The notes below the pieces were generated by a model. The model did no database searches and was not told the origin of the DNA. It saw only the letters and a program-made list of their open reading frames with translations. DNA of 64,000 bases, from NCBI GenBank assembly GCA_027382625.1, contig JAJKFJ010021328.1:36724-100723 (forward strand), given 5' to 3'. Below are positions 45,600-57,859 of the stretch, piece by piece. The position numbers and the translations under genes are program-made. The DNA comes from Tetmemena sp. SeJ-2015. Its lineage: Eukaryota; Ciliophora; Spirotrichea; Sporadotrichida; Oxytrichidae. Numbering within the stretch: the first letter of the stretch is position 1; every line of letters begins with the position of its first letter.

Positions 45600-47200
45600 A
45601 CTCATTATTATTAGAGCACCAAAACATATAATAGAGTTATTAGCATTATAATGATTGAATATTTGTACTTATTTTCTAGAGATTTGCGACAGCACATTAT
45701 AGTGAACCTAACTATTGCTAAACCAAACCTAAAAATATAATTCCTTAAGTATAGAGCGAAGACAATAAGTGATCTTTTAGTCTTGGGGAAGTAAATTTGC
45801 TGATATCTCAGAACCAAAGTTATAAGATGAAGGAGCTGTGATGCTTGCTTCTCTAGCTTGGTGCGATATAACTTGCCCCAATTCGGATACTCTCTAGCTC
45901 TGGTGTTGATTTTATTTCTCTTGAGATAAATGGCTATTTTCTGAGAACCCTAATAATTTTTCAGGGGCTTTATCCTTATTTCCACTTATTGCTGATTCAG
46001 AAAAATTAAATAGAAAGTTTCTTCTATTAATTTTCAACGTATTGTATTATTAGTGAACAATATTAAATAGAGGATGTTGGAATATATATCTTTCCTATTT
46101 AGTTCTTTCTCTGAACTAAAAGTATTTTTGAGATTGTACCCGCTGAATATCTTATTGTCGAGATGAGAGCTTCTATAATTTAGACCTCCCATGGCCCCTG
46201 AACTTTTCTCTTAAGTTACAATCACTATAATAAATTGTTCACACTTATCCAAAGATTAATAAATATAAATGGCAAGATAGTAGTCGTAATTTTTAAGGAT
46301 TTCGATAGCTTCCTAATAAGCCTTGCTGTATTTTCTCATCGTACTACTCCTTTCGATGCGTCCGTTACCTGCACTGTTGAAATAGTATTGCAAAAATATT
46401 TTTAAATTGGTATTACAATTCTAATTGTTTGTATTTTGATAATACCAGCAGATTTTAATCATCGAGGGATCGCTGATCAGTTTGTTTAAACGACACAGGC
46501 TGAATCTTAAAACATTAGCATGATAAAATTCTGCATTAATGAATCGATATAGGTAGTGGTATATGCTTATATTGTAGAATTAAATGCAAAATCAACTAGT
46601 ATTTAAAAAATAAGTTGAGAAATAACTTTTCTGGCTTGGGGAGGTTTATCCTTGGCATCATTTTTAATGTCTCTGAGTTCGTTGTCGTCGATTTCTGGCA
46701 TGAAGCATTTTATCATCTCTTTCGGGTAGATAAGCGAACCTAAGCAAAATACTAATTTTTCTACACAAGTTCCAATTTAGGATCCCTCAAACGGAAAACA
46801 GCTCATTATGTTTTTTTCTAATATGCAATAGTCACTTTTTAATTTTAAAACAAAATATCCTTTTGATTTCATTAAAAAAGTGTTAAAAAATAAGAATTTT
46901 AAGTAAAAGTTTATAAATTTAAAGTATTAAATTAAAGAATAAAGAAAGAGCAATTAGTAAGTACCTAATTAAATTAATATTTTACAATAAAAGTGACAAG
47001 ATAAAATCTAACTTGCTTAACTGAAATATTTTACACAATACATAAGCCTAAAGGCATTCCAAGAGAAAGACTAAGGAGGAAGACTTCTTTTTCTTGAGAT
47101 ATTCTGTGCTGTCATTGAAATCCTCGAGATAAAACTTACGCAAGTCTCTCAGCAAATTTTTGTAAATAACCTCATACCTAAGATTTTTGTTCTTTATAAT
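45600..47200 (-). CDS. hypothetical ciliate-type protein
   Basis: Colinear minus-strand blocks. NLRYEVIYKNLLRDLRKFYL with EDFNDSTEYLKKKK lies at 47.1 kb, GSLIYPKEMIKCFMPEIDDN with ARKVISQL at 46.7, and ERSSTMRKYSKAYQEAIEIL with SGAMGGLNYRSSHLDNKIFS at 46.35-46.15. KNYQGSQKIAIYLKRNKINT with YPNWGKLYRTKLEKQASQLL, YFPKTKRSLIVF and a hydrophobic end follow at 45.95-45.6. Gaps between blocks are AT-rich (introns or IESs not resolved). The first block resembles the N-terminal motif of large lineage-specific ciliate protein families of unknown function (recalled, unverified). Stop near 45.6 kb is unclear. Confidence 0.5.
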
Positions 47201-47689
47201 AAATTAAAATCTTCAATATAAATGATACATTTTGTTCGAAAGTGTATGCAGTTTAAACTTTAAAGGTCTCACAAACTCTTCATCATCTTAAAATATTATT
47301 GAAACAAACTATTTTAAGTAAATTATCTTAGGCTTTTTCTTAAGGAACAAAGCAATTCATTATGAAATATATAAGTTTACCAAATTAATATTTAAATTCG
47401 AAGGATGATCTTATTTTTTGACAGTCTGGAAATTTAAAATTCCTTCTCCACCTTGCAAAAAAAAGAATCATTTTATTGCATATGAAGGGTCGATGGTTGG
47501 AAAAGATAATGCTGATTTTACTTTTATTATTTTAGAATTTCATCATCAGATGTTTTGAATGATGCATCTGATTAAAATTTAAACTTAGGGAAATTAAAAA
47601 TATCTCTCGTGATGTGATCTTAGATGGTTCAAAAATATTAGCTTACTAAAGTATTTTAATATTTTATTTCTGATTTATTAAAATGATAA

Positions 47690-49300
47690 GCCTGAAATTA
47701 GAAAGTTGCTAAATTGTTAACGCACTATTCTCGAGCCAGATGGCCCTTGGCACATAAGCTAGGGCTGGGCTTAAGGTCCTAGTTTATGATAGCATCTTTC
47801 TCGGTTAGCAATCCGCAGGTGAGTGGGCAGTATGTCTTAATACATGATTTATGTGGATTTTGGCAAGATTCTAAGCAGTATGAAAACTCATCTACTTCCC
47901 AAGCTGTAAGCTCATTTAACAAAGATTAGTGACATCCCTTTTAAGGGGTTATAGGTGTTAGTGTGAATATGTTGCAGTAGTACTCACTGACGCTGTCTTA
48001 GAGTTTTGACCACTTTGCATATATATAGCTCATGCTACTTAATGATGCTCACTTACACAAAATAGGCATGCTGATCTATCAAATTATTAGGTTAGCCAGT
48101 CAGAATTTTTTTATCTTACAGACATATCAGTTAAACGCCTAAAAGATATTTTTATACGCTGACGAGGCCTGTAGATCAGATGCACTCTGAGAAATTGCTG
48201 ACGGGGGGTGGTTTTGCCTAGTAGCACAAGGATTCTCACTCGTCCCTAAATTGTACTTTATTTATGCCCTGCTGGATTACTTCTTATTTGAACTTTATCC
48301 CTTAATTCGTATTTCTGATTTGGTTCTTTGATTGACATGAGGCAGATCTAACATGCCATTCTAACATGACTGAGCTTGCATGAAATTAAATCCTGAGCTT
48401 GGTGGCTACTAATAAATTTATAATAAAAAGTATTATCAACTGCTAAGGCATGAAGCCTACAGACGCCATAAATCCTGGCAACGGAGCCGGTGGATTTATT
48501 TCCTTGCTCTAAGATGCGTTATTTTGAGTGGTGCATGATTTTTAAAACAATCTCAAAAGACCAAACTATAATTTGAATGATGCATTAAAAAACTATAATT
48601 TGAATGATGGATTAGAAATCGAGACCTAGAATGGATTGTTGGTGAGGGTTGGGGCTGATGGCATAAAAGCAGATGGAAGATTTGGTATGTAATTTTGAAA
48701 ATTAATAGAACCAAGAAGTAATTATTTGCTCTGGATTATACTTGCTGGTGGATTAGAAAATATCCTTTCACCTCCATGAAAGCTTGGAACTAAGTATTAA
48801 AAATAAAATTGTTCAACTCCTTTTTTAAACTGGTGATCCATCAAAAGTTTAAATAGGCTGCTAGAGATTTTATGGTTCTGCATAAATTTAAACACGAAAA
48901 TACTTTATTATTTTGCAGGGTTAACAAGGCTATTCACAAATTACAATAACGAAATTCTAATTTATCTTTGCCATGATATTTTTGAATTATACGCGCTTTG
49001 GTTCGGCTGCATCTGAAGTTACATGGACTTATTCCTTAAATTATATATTTTCTAGGTTTTACGGGGTGCAGACAGGCGGAAAAATAGTAATAGAATTAGA
49101 AATATTATTAAAATATGTGCTGATAGCCAGTCCAGTGCTGATAAAATTAATAAACTTATTTAATTAAGTAACTTCGCTTGCTTGCGCTGATCATTTAAAA
49201 AAGAAGGTCTTCTCACGAACTCTAATTAAGAGACCAGCGACACTCACTAAATTTAGACGAGATTAGTTTTTGTATTTTCAATAAATTAAGAGTTTTCAAA
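47690..49300 (+). CDS. hypothetical gene region, several coding patches
   Basis: Plus-strand patches with coding character: SNPQVSGQYVLIHDLCGFWQ with DSKQYENSSTSQAVSSFN (47.80-47.95 kb), a hydrophobic patch GGWFCLVAQGFSLVPKLYFI with YALLDYFLFELYPL (48.2-48.3), KPTDAINPGNGAGGFISLLQ (48.45-48.53), IETQNGLLVRVGADGIKADG (48.63-48.69) and FYGVQTGGKIVIELEILLKY (49.06-49.12). They are colinear but in different phases, separated by AT-rich stretches as expected for MDSs. I did not find reliable pointers, start or stop, and do not recognise the protein. A membrane-associated product is possible. Confidence 0.35.
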
Positions 49301-50753
49301 AAAATAAAAAATTTTATAACACAGGATTTTTATTATAACAGAAGGCAGGAAGTGCTGCTCTCTCAAACTGTTGAAGAAATCATCATTGTGTCTTAATGTC
49401 TTTAAGAACTCAGTTTGCTATTTCATGCGAAATCTATATAAAAATCAGAATTAGGGTTTTTAATTATGCTTACTATTGCTGAAAATGGGATATATTTTTC
49501 CTAAAAGGTTTCAATTAAGAAACTTAGAAAAATTTTCTTGCAATATTATCCTCTGATGAACTTTTGAATTTTAATGGCAGCTTCAGTTCTTCTTTAGTCG
49601 CGAATTTATTTCTTATATTTGAAAATTGAGAGCGCCTTCCATATCTTTTGTATAGTGAGAACAGAATGCACAACCAGAGATTTGTAGAATCTAAACTTCA
49701 AACTCTTTAGCTTCATTCTAAAAAACGCTTGAAGCTTAACAGCTGCTCTTTCTCTCATTATAGTAGTAGACTCTGACTTAATTATCTCACTATTAGAGAA
49801 TAAATAATAAACAAATTATATATAATTGTCAAAATTGATCCAAAAATAACTTTTGAGTATGGAAGCGTCACCAAAAAGTCAATCTAATGACTGAAAATAC
49901 TCTCCACTCTATACCTCTTAATCAGAGCTCCGATCTTTTCTCTGAGTGCATCCTTCCACTTTTGTCTATTCTCTTTGTTTGTGTCTAAAGTTTTCAGATG
50001 ATCAAGATGTGCCTGCAATCTCTGCTTCTACATAGACTCCTTTGTGATGGTGTTATTCTCGAACATGTAATTGTGGACGAATTGCTATGAAAACTGGTTG
50101 TCTTTACCCCTCCAGCCAAGTAAGGAACAACCTGAAAGAGTCTTAGCGAAAATGGAGTCCTTATTATTTCGACTAGGAGCTTAATCAATTCAAACAGACA
50201 TATTAATTAGAATGGAGTAAGATAAAAATGGAATTTGCAATTCGAGGAGATAATCTGGACTCAAGAGCTGCAGAGGAGGGAAGCGTCTTTAAAGTAGTTT
50301 AATGACTCTATCTTGCAAGCTGCAGATGCTCTCCTCTTTCAGTCAGTGGTATTTTGCCCATTGTGGAAGTATGAAGATCTCTAACACCCGACAAAAATAG
50401 GTTTCTTCGGCTTGTAGATGTAATTCTTGGTGTGGCTGCACTTTTATACATATCTAATGAAGTAAATTATCCACCCGTGCCTTCTTCTCTTAAAGGCACT
50501 CTCCTAGAAGGCAAGTCTAAAGGAAACTAACTAATCTTTGAAGGATTCTTATACTCATAATCACAAAGAGAAATCATTACCACAATTTAAATACAAGATC
50601 AATATAAGGTTCAACTGGCTTCTATAGATTTTAGCTTTTCAGTTAACTTAAGAGTCTTGAATTTTCTCTTGCTTCAGCCTGGTTTTACTTTCCTCTCGCA
50701 GAATATAATACCACAGGAGGAAGAAGTTTAACTTCGGAATAAGCTCTCTTCAT
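49244..50753 (-). CDS. IQ-motif protein
   Basis: An ATG at 50753 starts MKRAYSEVKLLPPVVLYSAR. A Ser/Thr/Arg-rich N-terminal half follows (SAATPRITSTSRRNLFLSGV), then FAKTLSGCSLLGWRGKDNQF and a charged helix (MQKQRLQAHLDHLKTLDTNK). The C-terminal part carries successive IQ-like motifs: RAAVKLQAFFRMKLKSLKFR, VLTIQKIWKAL and RRTEAAIKIQKFIRGQYCKK. These usually bind calmodulin or EF-hand light chains, abundant in ciliate cilia and cortex. One IES (pointer GAATTG) is well supported, and further junctions near 50.55, 49.83 and 49.43 kb need introns or IESs. TGA at 49244-49246. Function beyond calmodulin binding cannot be said. Confidence 0.65.
50186..50243 (-). other. IES, pointer GAATTG
   Basis: GAATTG (minus strand) flanks an insert with a TGA. 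Removal gives ESRLSPRIDQAPSRNNKD in one frame. Confidence 0.85.
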
Positions 50754-50859
50754 TTTCTAAATTAGAATTTTATTTCTTAAACTTGAATCTTAGACCTTTG
50801 ATGAAAAATAGTTGAATTGGAAAACATTAATTCAAGAAAATTGAAGCAAAAGAAAAAAG

Positions 50860-50931
50860 CTCCGCGACCGGGAATTGAACCCGGGTCTCCCGCGTGACAG
50901 GCGGGGATACTTACCACTATACTATCGCGGA
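50860..50931 (-). tRNA. tRNA-Asp (GTC)
   Basis: A 72-nt minus-strand gene folds as a full cloverleaf. The acceptor arm TCCGCGA pairs with TCGCGGA plus discriminator G. The anticodon loop is CTGTCAC (anticodon GTC) on the stem CCCGC/GCGGG region, and the T loop is GGTTCAATTCC. The A box (TAGTATAGTGG) and B box (GGTTCAATTCC) for RNA polymerase III are present; a T run (TTTTTTCTTTTG on the minus strand) follows as terminator. It has no intron and no encoded CCA. It sits between the IQ-protein and pyruvate kinase genes. Confidence 0.95.
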
Positions 50932-51121
50932 TTTGCTCGAATACCTGTATGCTTTATTTCCTTATAAATAAGTATCAGAAGACTTCAAATGGATTTGGAG
51001 CATTTTCAAACAAGCTGAGTAAGAGAAAGTTTGAACTTAAGATAATAAGCTTAAATAACATAAGGAACAGTATAAGTATTCAATACAAGCTGCAAATAAG
51101 ATGAGTTATGAGCGGATGACA

Positions 51122-53102
51122 TCATTCCATGTAAGTGTATGTTCCAGGCATCTTGGCCATTCCATCTGAGTCCTTGCTAACTTCATCATCATCCTCTGTC
51201 TTAATATCTATCATCTTAAAGTGCACTGACTCCCCTTTCTTGCCTTCGTTCTCAGTATAGAAAATTAGAACTTTTCCATCTGGCATAATCATCTCTGCAT
51301 CTTTTGCCACTTTCAGTACGAGGCCAATTAATTTATCACTGAATTTTTCTATAACATTATCAAAAAACCTGATTACTTAAACTCCTATGAACAATAAATA
51401 GCTGACAATTTAATGAATTCTTATTTACTTAGATGATTGGGAATCTTATACCCTATAACACCTCTTGTCATATTGACTTGTTTAACGACTGAAGTGCTTG
51501 TAGAGCATGCTAATATATTTTGGAAAGGCCTGTACTTAGCAACATAGCGAGCAATGCGACCAGTTTCAGTGAGGCAAATAAAGAGATCTACATTATTTTC
51601 TAGTGCTATACTGCATGCAGTTGTTGCGAGGAGATCGACTGCTGACAACTTCTTAGAGTTATTTACAGAGTCCTATCTGATTTCATTATAAACTTGCTCA
51701 TAGTCGCATATATTCTCTCCCTCTGCTATGCATTTCGCTAATTGGACAACTGCAGCAACCGAATGCTTACCGATTGAAGTTTCATGAGAGAGTATGAATG
51801 AATCCACTCCTTCAAGTATAGCAGATGTGACATCCTCTGCATCCGATCTACTTGCCATTTCTGAGTGAACCATAAACTAAGTATTAAAGTCCTAAATAGA
51901 ATTTTTAAGGCTTTAACTTTACTCTCAAGTACTTAGCTTTGGATAAATATTGGCTTGCCTTCTTAGACAGCTCTATCGATCATCCACTTTTATGCCAGCA
52001 TAAGTTTCTCTGCAGGTAACTCTAATCCTATTTCTACTCTATTGATAATAATTCCATCTGCGGATTTCACGATTTCTTCAAAGTTATGAAGAGAATCAAC
52101 TGTATCAATTTTTGCCAATACTTAGATATGTGCACCAGAGGGACCTAGTACATCTCTAACTTGTTAGATATCTCTTTTCTTCAGAGCATATGGAAGCGCA
52201 ACAAAGTCGAAGTTATTCTTGAGTGCTACACTTATTAGGTCACCCTCATCCAAAGGATTTAGAACTGCCATTTAATCATGCCTTCCGCTGGGAAGCTTAA
52301 TATTCACCCTGTTTCCTAATATTCCACCTCCCTTGATTTCAACTTACACTCCATTCTATATTATAGCTTTACCTTCACTCAACACTTACATGCTCGACAT
52401 CAGTTACTAAAGCCACTATTTTACCATCATCAAGATAGAGGACATCATTTGGCTTGCACATTTTTGGGAGGTCTCTATATCCGCACTGAATTATTTTATC
52501 ATTGCCTTTTCCAAGCATGTTTTCGCAACTGATGAATAGCTGTTATCCTGCTCTCAGCTGAATACCAGTCCTCCATCCATTTTCCTCTGTTCCTGTCACA
52601 TAGTTTGGATTCTTCTCCTCAACTTCAAGAGTTCTTATCTCTCTGCCTCTAACCTCAAGCATCATGGCGCAAGTTTTGTGAGGTCTTAGTCTTTTAGCCT
52701 CGAAGAATTTAATCAAAGCTAATAGAAAATAATAATTTCTTGAGCAGCCGTGTATTTGACTAGACAGTTTAATAAACTAGATATATACCTTCTGAGTTCC
52801 ATGAGACATGTTGAATCTGGCACATGCCATACCCTCATCAAAAAGTTCGATGATAGTTTCAACTTCAGAAGATGCAGGTCTATATGAGATTAAGTTTATC
52901 AAACGAGATTTCTGCTACTAACTTACCCAAGAGTGCATATGATCTTTGATTTTCTCTTAGTGTAGTCAAGCTAGGCATAGACTTGATCCCTTCTGATTTT
53001 TTGATATTCTTCTTCCTCCTCTTCGTATGACATCACTGACTCTCCGTTATTTTGATTCTCCGTGCCCTCAGTGTATTCATCATTCACATCTTCGTTATAC
53101 AT
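51122..53102 (-). CDS. divergent pyruvate kinase-like protein
   Basis: From an ATG at 53102 an acidic N-terminus (about 40 residues) leads into YTKRKSKIICTLGPASSEVE, ACARFNMSHGT, the core strand AKIDTVDSLHNFEEIVKSAD, the motif LAQKWMI, ASRSDAEDVTSAILEGVD, ILSHETSIGKHS and the allosteric-type C-terminal domain, ending TYTYME at TGA 51122-51124. About five GT-AG introns of 40-60 nt are seen (for example after CTLG at about 52.87-52.92 kb, and near 51.37-51.42). The metal-binding segment ARGDLGVEIP of typical enzymes is NRVEIGLELP here, KIEN is KIDT, and the usual MLSGETAKG is ILSHETSIG. The core Lys is kept. Activity is therefore doubtful; it may be regulatory. TAA encodes the conserved Gln of LAQK. 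No IES seen. Confidence 0.85.
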
Positions 53103-53440
53103 TTTTATTTTTGCTTTAATTATTCAGAGTTTATCTAATTTCAGATATATTTCATTTCTTTTAAAACTCTTGCCACCAATCTAATTTTCATTCTTTAGCG
53201 CAGAAAGATAGACAAATCAGAAAGCTTTGTAACTTGTTAATTAAACATAAATTTCTTTTTAAAACTTAGTTCATCTTAAATAATGGATACCTATCAAGGT
53301 AAACTAACATCTATCATAGTCAACTTTTTTGAATAGACCTGGAAGAGCACGATATTGTTTTTTATGAGCAGATATACTATATTTTTTTCTCAATCCATAT
53401 TCTATTAATTTTTAAGACCGTAGATTCTATATCAAAGGAC

Positions 53441-55604
53441 ATGCCTCAATAACTTGAATACATTTAGAATGAAATTGATAGCGTTAATTAAAATATGAAA
53501 ATTCATTTATAAGTTTTATTTAAGTTCTTTTGTCTCAAGGTAAGGATGCAATTTCAAAAGTGAATAACTAATTTCAACACTCTCATTCTGTTTGGTGTGA
53601 TTAGAAATTTCTTTGTAGGTATGACAGAAGACATGCGGCTAAAAGTGAGCTAAGAATTCGATCAACAAAAGCAATATCACAAGAACCTGTTTCAAATAGC
53701 AGCTGCTGTTTTTTAAGCAGCGAAGTAATTTTAAGATAAGATGGCCTCACTTAGCCATGAAGTCTTGGATCTGTAAAAGTAAAGCGCCTCTTATCAGACA
53801 TCAAACGAATCACTCTCTGTAAGGCGAAATTGAATCTGAGTTTAATATCAACTATGAGTTACTACTTGCTAATTGCTTAAATCTTGCATAGGAGGAGCTC
53901 AAAAATACTCTCAAGAGAATCGAAAACATGGAGAGAGAGTTAGATTCTTCAGAAAAGATGGGTTAGAGCTACAAATCAGAGATTTAAACTCTAAAAGTTG
54001 ATCTCCAGGAGAGCAGGAAAGAACAGTAAAGACTCTCTAAGGTAATTATTGATCGGTTATTAGACAAGTTTTATGAATTCTTAATCATAGTATATTCTAG
54101 GCTTAAGAGGGAATAAACAAGAGAAAGTAGTCCTTCAGAGAAACGGCCCAAATCGAAAAATCAGTGTTCGATGTGCGAATTAAAGAGCTAGAGACACTGG
54201 TGGAAGAAAGAGATGAAGCCAATGAAAAGGCAATGAAAATTAATGAAGAGTTGGAGGGAGAAAGAGTAAAACTGTTCAGACAAATCGAATTGCTGGAAAG
54301 GGAAATAGTCCATTACAAAAACTTGAGAGAGCAAGAAGAAGCCTCTTATCACAAGCTATTAGAAGACAATATGGATTTAATCGAGAGTCTCAGAATCAAG
54401 CTGGCGTAAAAAGAGCATGAGCTTAAGAAATACATTCTTCAGGAAAATAACTTAAAAAATCAGCAACAATTTTAGGGTCAAGGTGACTTCCTTGGCCGTA
54501 ATTAGATAACACCAAGATAGTCTTTGACCAAGTAAGATCGGGATCTAGAACTAACCCCCAACCAGTCCCTTAGCTAACAGAACTCTCAAAATTATGATGA
54601 TACCACAAATGTCTCGGATTTGCATCCCTCTCCAAGCTAAAACCTCGCACTTAGACATAGTTTCAAAATTTATGAAACACCTTTTAAGCAGACATTTTTT
54701 TATAGTAACACTTTAAATGAGCTAGAAGATGACGCCAATTACTATCAGGCAGAGAAAAGGAATAGCCTTGGTCACACCAGATAGCCAAGATAGAAGATTC
54801 AAACTGTTGAAAACAGCAGCCCAGGTCATAAAGTTGATAGAGAAACTTAAACTAACGATTTGGAGTTAAATGACTTAGCCGATTTTGAAGGAGAATGTAA
54901 GATTAAAGAAAGATTAATGATTATGAGCAGATGATATGTATGAATAAATGCAAGAATTCAATATGGAGACTGATAAAAGGAAGAATAGTGGATCAGGCTA
55001 TGTTGAAAAAGAGCCAGCACTAGATAGGAAAGATCCTGAGGAAGAATACTTCAGACTGGTAAGATTCTCATCATAATTTTAATTAATTTAATAGACTGTG
55101 CTTTCTGTGAAGATGCTTCATAATGAAAAGCATCAAGACTATGTTATTGAAGTGAATCCCAAAAAGCTGTATAAGAAAGTGAAAAAGGAAAAGATAGCCT
55201 TTCACAGTTGGTATCCTTGGGTAGAGAAGGAGATTCTTGACATCGCCAAAGAACAAAGACCTGATCTCTATGGTGCAAAGAAGAAGGATAAAGTTGGATT
55301 CATGCAGAAACTTAAAAATATGTTCAACAATAAGCGAGAAGATAATAAGGGAGATGATCCTTTCAATTAAAGCTTCTCGAAGAATGAAGAGCTTGATCAA
55401 GAAATCGATAGACAAATACAAAAAACGAAGGAAAAAATCCAACAGTCTAAGAAGCAAGGGGAGTCATTGATGCTTCAAGGCTTATAAGATAGCATTCAAG
55501 ATGAAATCAATCCATACTTTTTTAAATAGCTATCCATAAGTTAAATGTTTTAACTATACAAGAGTGTAATGACTCGAAACAAATCTAGATCTGACTTGAA
55601 ATGA
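53441..55604 (+). CDS. long coiled-coil protein
   Basis: A plus-strand gene with clear GT-AG introns (about 53.82-53.89, 54.04-54.10, 54.90-54.93, 55.06-55.095 kb) and no IES. A possible first exon starts MPQQLEYIQNEIDSVNQN at 53441; the main frame starts MTEDMRLKVSQEFDQQKQYH at 53621. A long heptad-type coiled coil (ERELDSSEKMGQS to RIKELETLVEERDEANEKAM and beyond, about residues 70-260) is followed by a Gln/Ser/Asp-rich linker. A folded-looking C-terminal block comes last (DYVIEVNPKKLYKKVKKEKI, FHSWYPWVEKEILDIAKEQR), then a basic helical tail. TGA at 55602-55604. The N-terminal helical block could be BAR-like. A cytoskeletal or trafficking scaffold is plausible but unproven. About 600 residues. 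Confidence 0.8.
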
Positions 55605-56159
55605 TGAGATAAAGAAAGCCTAAATGATAAAAGATGGCACCTCTAATAAATCTTTAAGCCAGACTGATTATGAAGTATTATCTTCGATAATATTAAATCT
55701 CAATGTTTACTAATGAGGACAGCAAATTAATAATATGGGATAAATTTACGACCTCTTATATATCAAATAGAGCTGAATAAATGTAGGATCCGTAATGGGA
55801 TATTTTATAAAGTGACTTCTTAAAAATAAATTGAGTTGGAATAAATGCTGCTAGGAAGGAAAGAGAGAAGCAGTAAAGTTTTAGACTTAGAAGTTTTTAT
55901 CCATAATTAAGTTAGATACTATATCATTTTGCTAGAGTGGATACTTGATTCTTGCGGTTAATATCCAATATCTTAAAAAGATAAGGTTAGTTTTTATTAA
56001 AACTATGCTTAAAACTTTAAAGGTTTGTATCATTTTAAAATTTGAGTTACTTTTTAATTTATTCTCTTGAAAATAATTTATATAGAAAGTTTGGTAAAAA
56101 AAATACATGATATTATATATAATCTAAATTTGATAATATAGTTTAATCATCGTGACAGG
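55605..56159. other. AT-rich spacer
   Basis: No supported gene. Contains weak open frames only. Confidence 0.35.
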
Positions 56160-57532
56160 AGACTGCATCCAAACAGAATTCTCCCTCCCTATTTGACTTT
56201 TCCAATTTTCAAATTCTGAAAATCTAAGACTCAAAATTATTAACTCATTAAATCTTAAGCACAATTTATTTTTCTTCAAACCAGCTTTTCTGCTGTTTTT
56301 TACTTAGATCTCCTTGCCGAAAGTCTCTTATTCACCTTAAAAATACACATAAATACACTTAATTTATAGTCAAGTGTTATAAGCGACGATCTAGAAATTT
56401 TAGAAATCTTCCTAGATGCGGTTGACAGAGTAACACCTGATAATCGATTTGAACTAAGAAAAGTCGGGGAGGGGAAAATCCATGAGAGAAGCGAGAACCC
56501 GGCCACCATTATATAAATATTTGCCGCGTCAAATCATAAGCATGAACACCCAGCCAAGAGTGTGTCTTCTTGACTATTTCTCGATTAGTATAGCTTTAAT
56601 GCCTCCCTTAGGAAGCAACTAAAGTTTTTCATGTTAGTCTATCAATAAAAAAATATTTTAACTAGCTTACCAAGGAAATATAAAAATCATTGACTTTAAC
56701 TTAGGGTGGCTGTTAAAAAGATAAGAAAATAATTTTTAGATCAGAATTAGAGATGTTAGCAGCCTTAGTTTATTCAATTTTTGGATTCCTATATTAGATA
56801 TTAGCCACTATTTTCTTAAATTTGAGCTGAATATAAAATTTAAGTCGAGGATCTGCTGCCAATACTTATTTTATTAAAAAATTATGAATAAATATTTCTA
56901 AACTTACCTTGCTAGAGAAAATGAAAGACTCTAAAACATTTAGAAGAAAATTCAATTTATGATATAATATTTCTTACTCTAGAATCTGTCTCTCATTTTG
57001 CAGCTGTTCTTTTAGGAGGGAGCCCTCCGAGGATCCATCTTGATTGCAGCCTTCTCTAAAGACTGAATCTTGTCTTATAATTGACTCCATATCTGAAATT
57101 TAAACAAAATAATTTGCTAAAATTTTGATTGAGTGGTCTTAAATAGCATCTTAGAACCTTGGTAGCTTTAAAATCTCAACGATGGTCGATTCATTATAGA
57201 AATGTGATAGAATGAAATCCTTAATGAAAATTAGTTTAGGAGTTAGTTGAATTTTTCCTAGCTCCGACAGAGCACATCGCCTTTAGTTACTGATAGAAGT
57301 AAAAAAGAATGATGAGTAAGTTTCAATTTATTTTAACACTGATGAGAATTTTGAGGATATTTTCTGCCACTGCTCATCTCATTAGCTAAGACTCCTTAAT
57401 GTGTTTCATCTTAAATAGGTTTTTAAATCCTGATTGCATCCTCTTGATTTTTATGATTGAGTTCTTAGCAGGTTTGAGAGTTGGTTGTAATATTTTAGCT
57501 GTGACCTTTCTTGTGGGAAATATTTGCTTCAT
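56160..57532 (-). CDS. hypothetical protein
   Basis: An ATG at 57532 opens a basic N-terminus (MKQIFPTRKVTAKILQPTLK, NSIIKIKRMQSGFKNLFK). An IES with pointer GATG (57275-57378) joins it to MRCALSELGKIQLTPKLIFI with DFILSHFYNESTIVEILKL. After an intron near 57.1 kb come SIIRQDSVFREGCNQDGSSE and LKEQLQNERQIL, then VLAADPRLKFYIQLKFKK (56.85 kb). The 3' part (56.2-56.5 kb) is ambiguous because the plus strand also has a good frame there. Stop not fixed. No family recognised. Confidence 0.45.
56350..56575 (+). CDS. alternative plus-strand coding segment
   Basis: A plus-strand frame reads SDDLEILEIFLDAVDRVTPD then NRFELRKVGEGKIHERSENP and ends at a TGA near 56573. Its composition looks more protein-like than the opposing minus frame in this interval. 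It would be one MDS or exon of an otherwise unseen gene. Confidence 0.35.
57275..57378 (-). other. IES, pointer GATG
   Basis: GATG (minus strand) flanks about 100 bp. Removal joins KESQLMR to CALSELGKIQL in one frame. Confidence 0.7.
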
Positions 57533-57859
57533 TTTTTTACTATGATTCTTAGTCTTAGTTTTTAGTGACTTTTTTCCAAGTCTTCCTCATTTAAATTTGC
57601 AAATTATAAATCAAATAATTCTTTATTCAAATTCTGAATGATAATTTTACTCTAGTTAAAATATAAACAGATCTCGAAATTGTGTTTTTATTGTACTTCT
57701 TTATTATGTTATAATTAAATAAAGCCACTTTGTTGAGTAAAATATTTAGATAGTGGCCAAAATTAGTAAATTTAGGCCATAAAATATGATTAAAAGTATT
57801 TGTTGTTAAAGAAAAAGAAAATAAATGGAAAATATATAAGAAAGTTTAAAATAAATTTT

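Noticed and set aside
48560..48620. Short direct repeat of ACTATAATTTGAATGATG
   Set aside because: Only two copies, AT-rich, and no frame or motif is restored by excising it.
50150..50210. ATG-TCT-GTT-TGA as a start with readthrough for the IQ-motif protein
   Set aside because: The segment lies inside an insert flanked by the pointer GAATTG. Removing it joins upstream and downstream coding blocks in one frame, so it is IES sequence.
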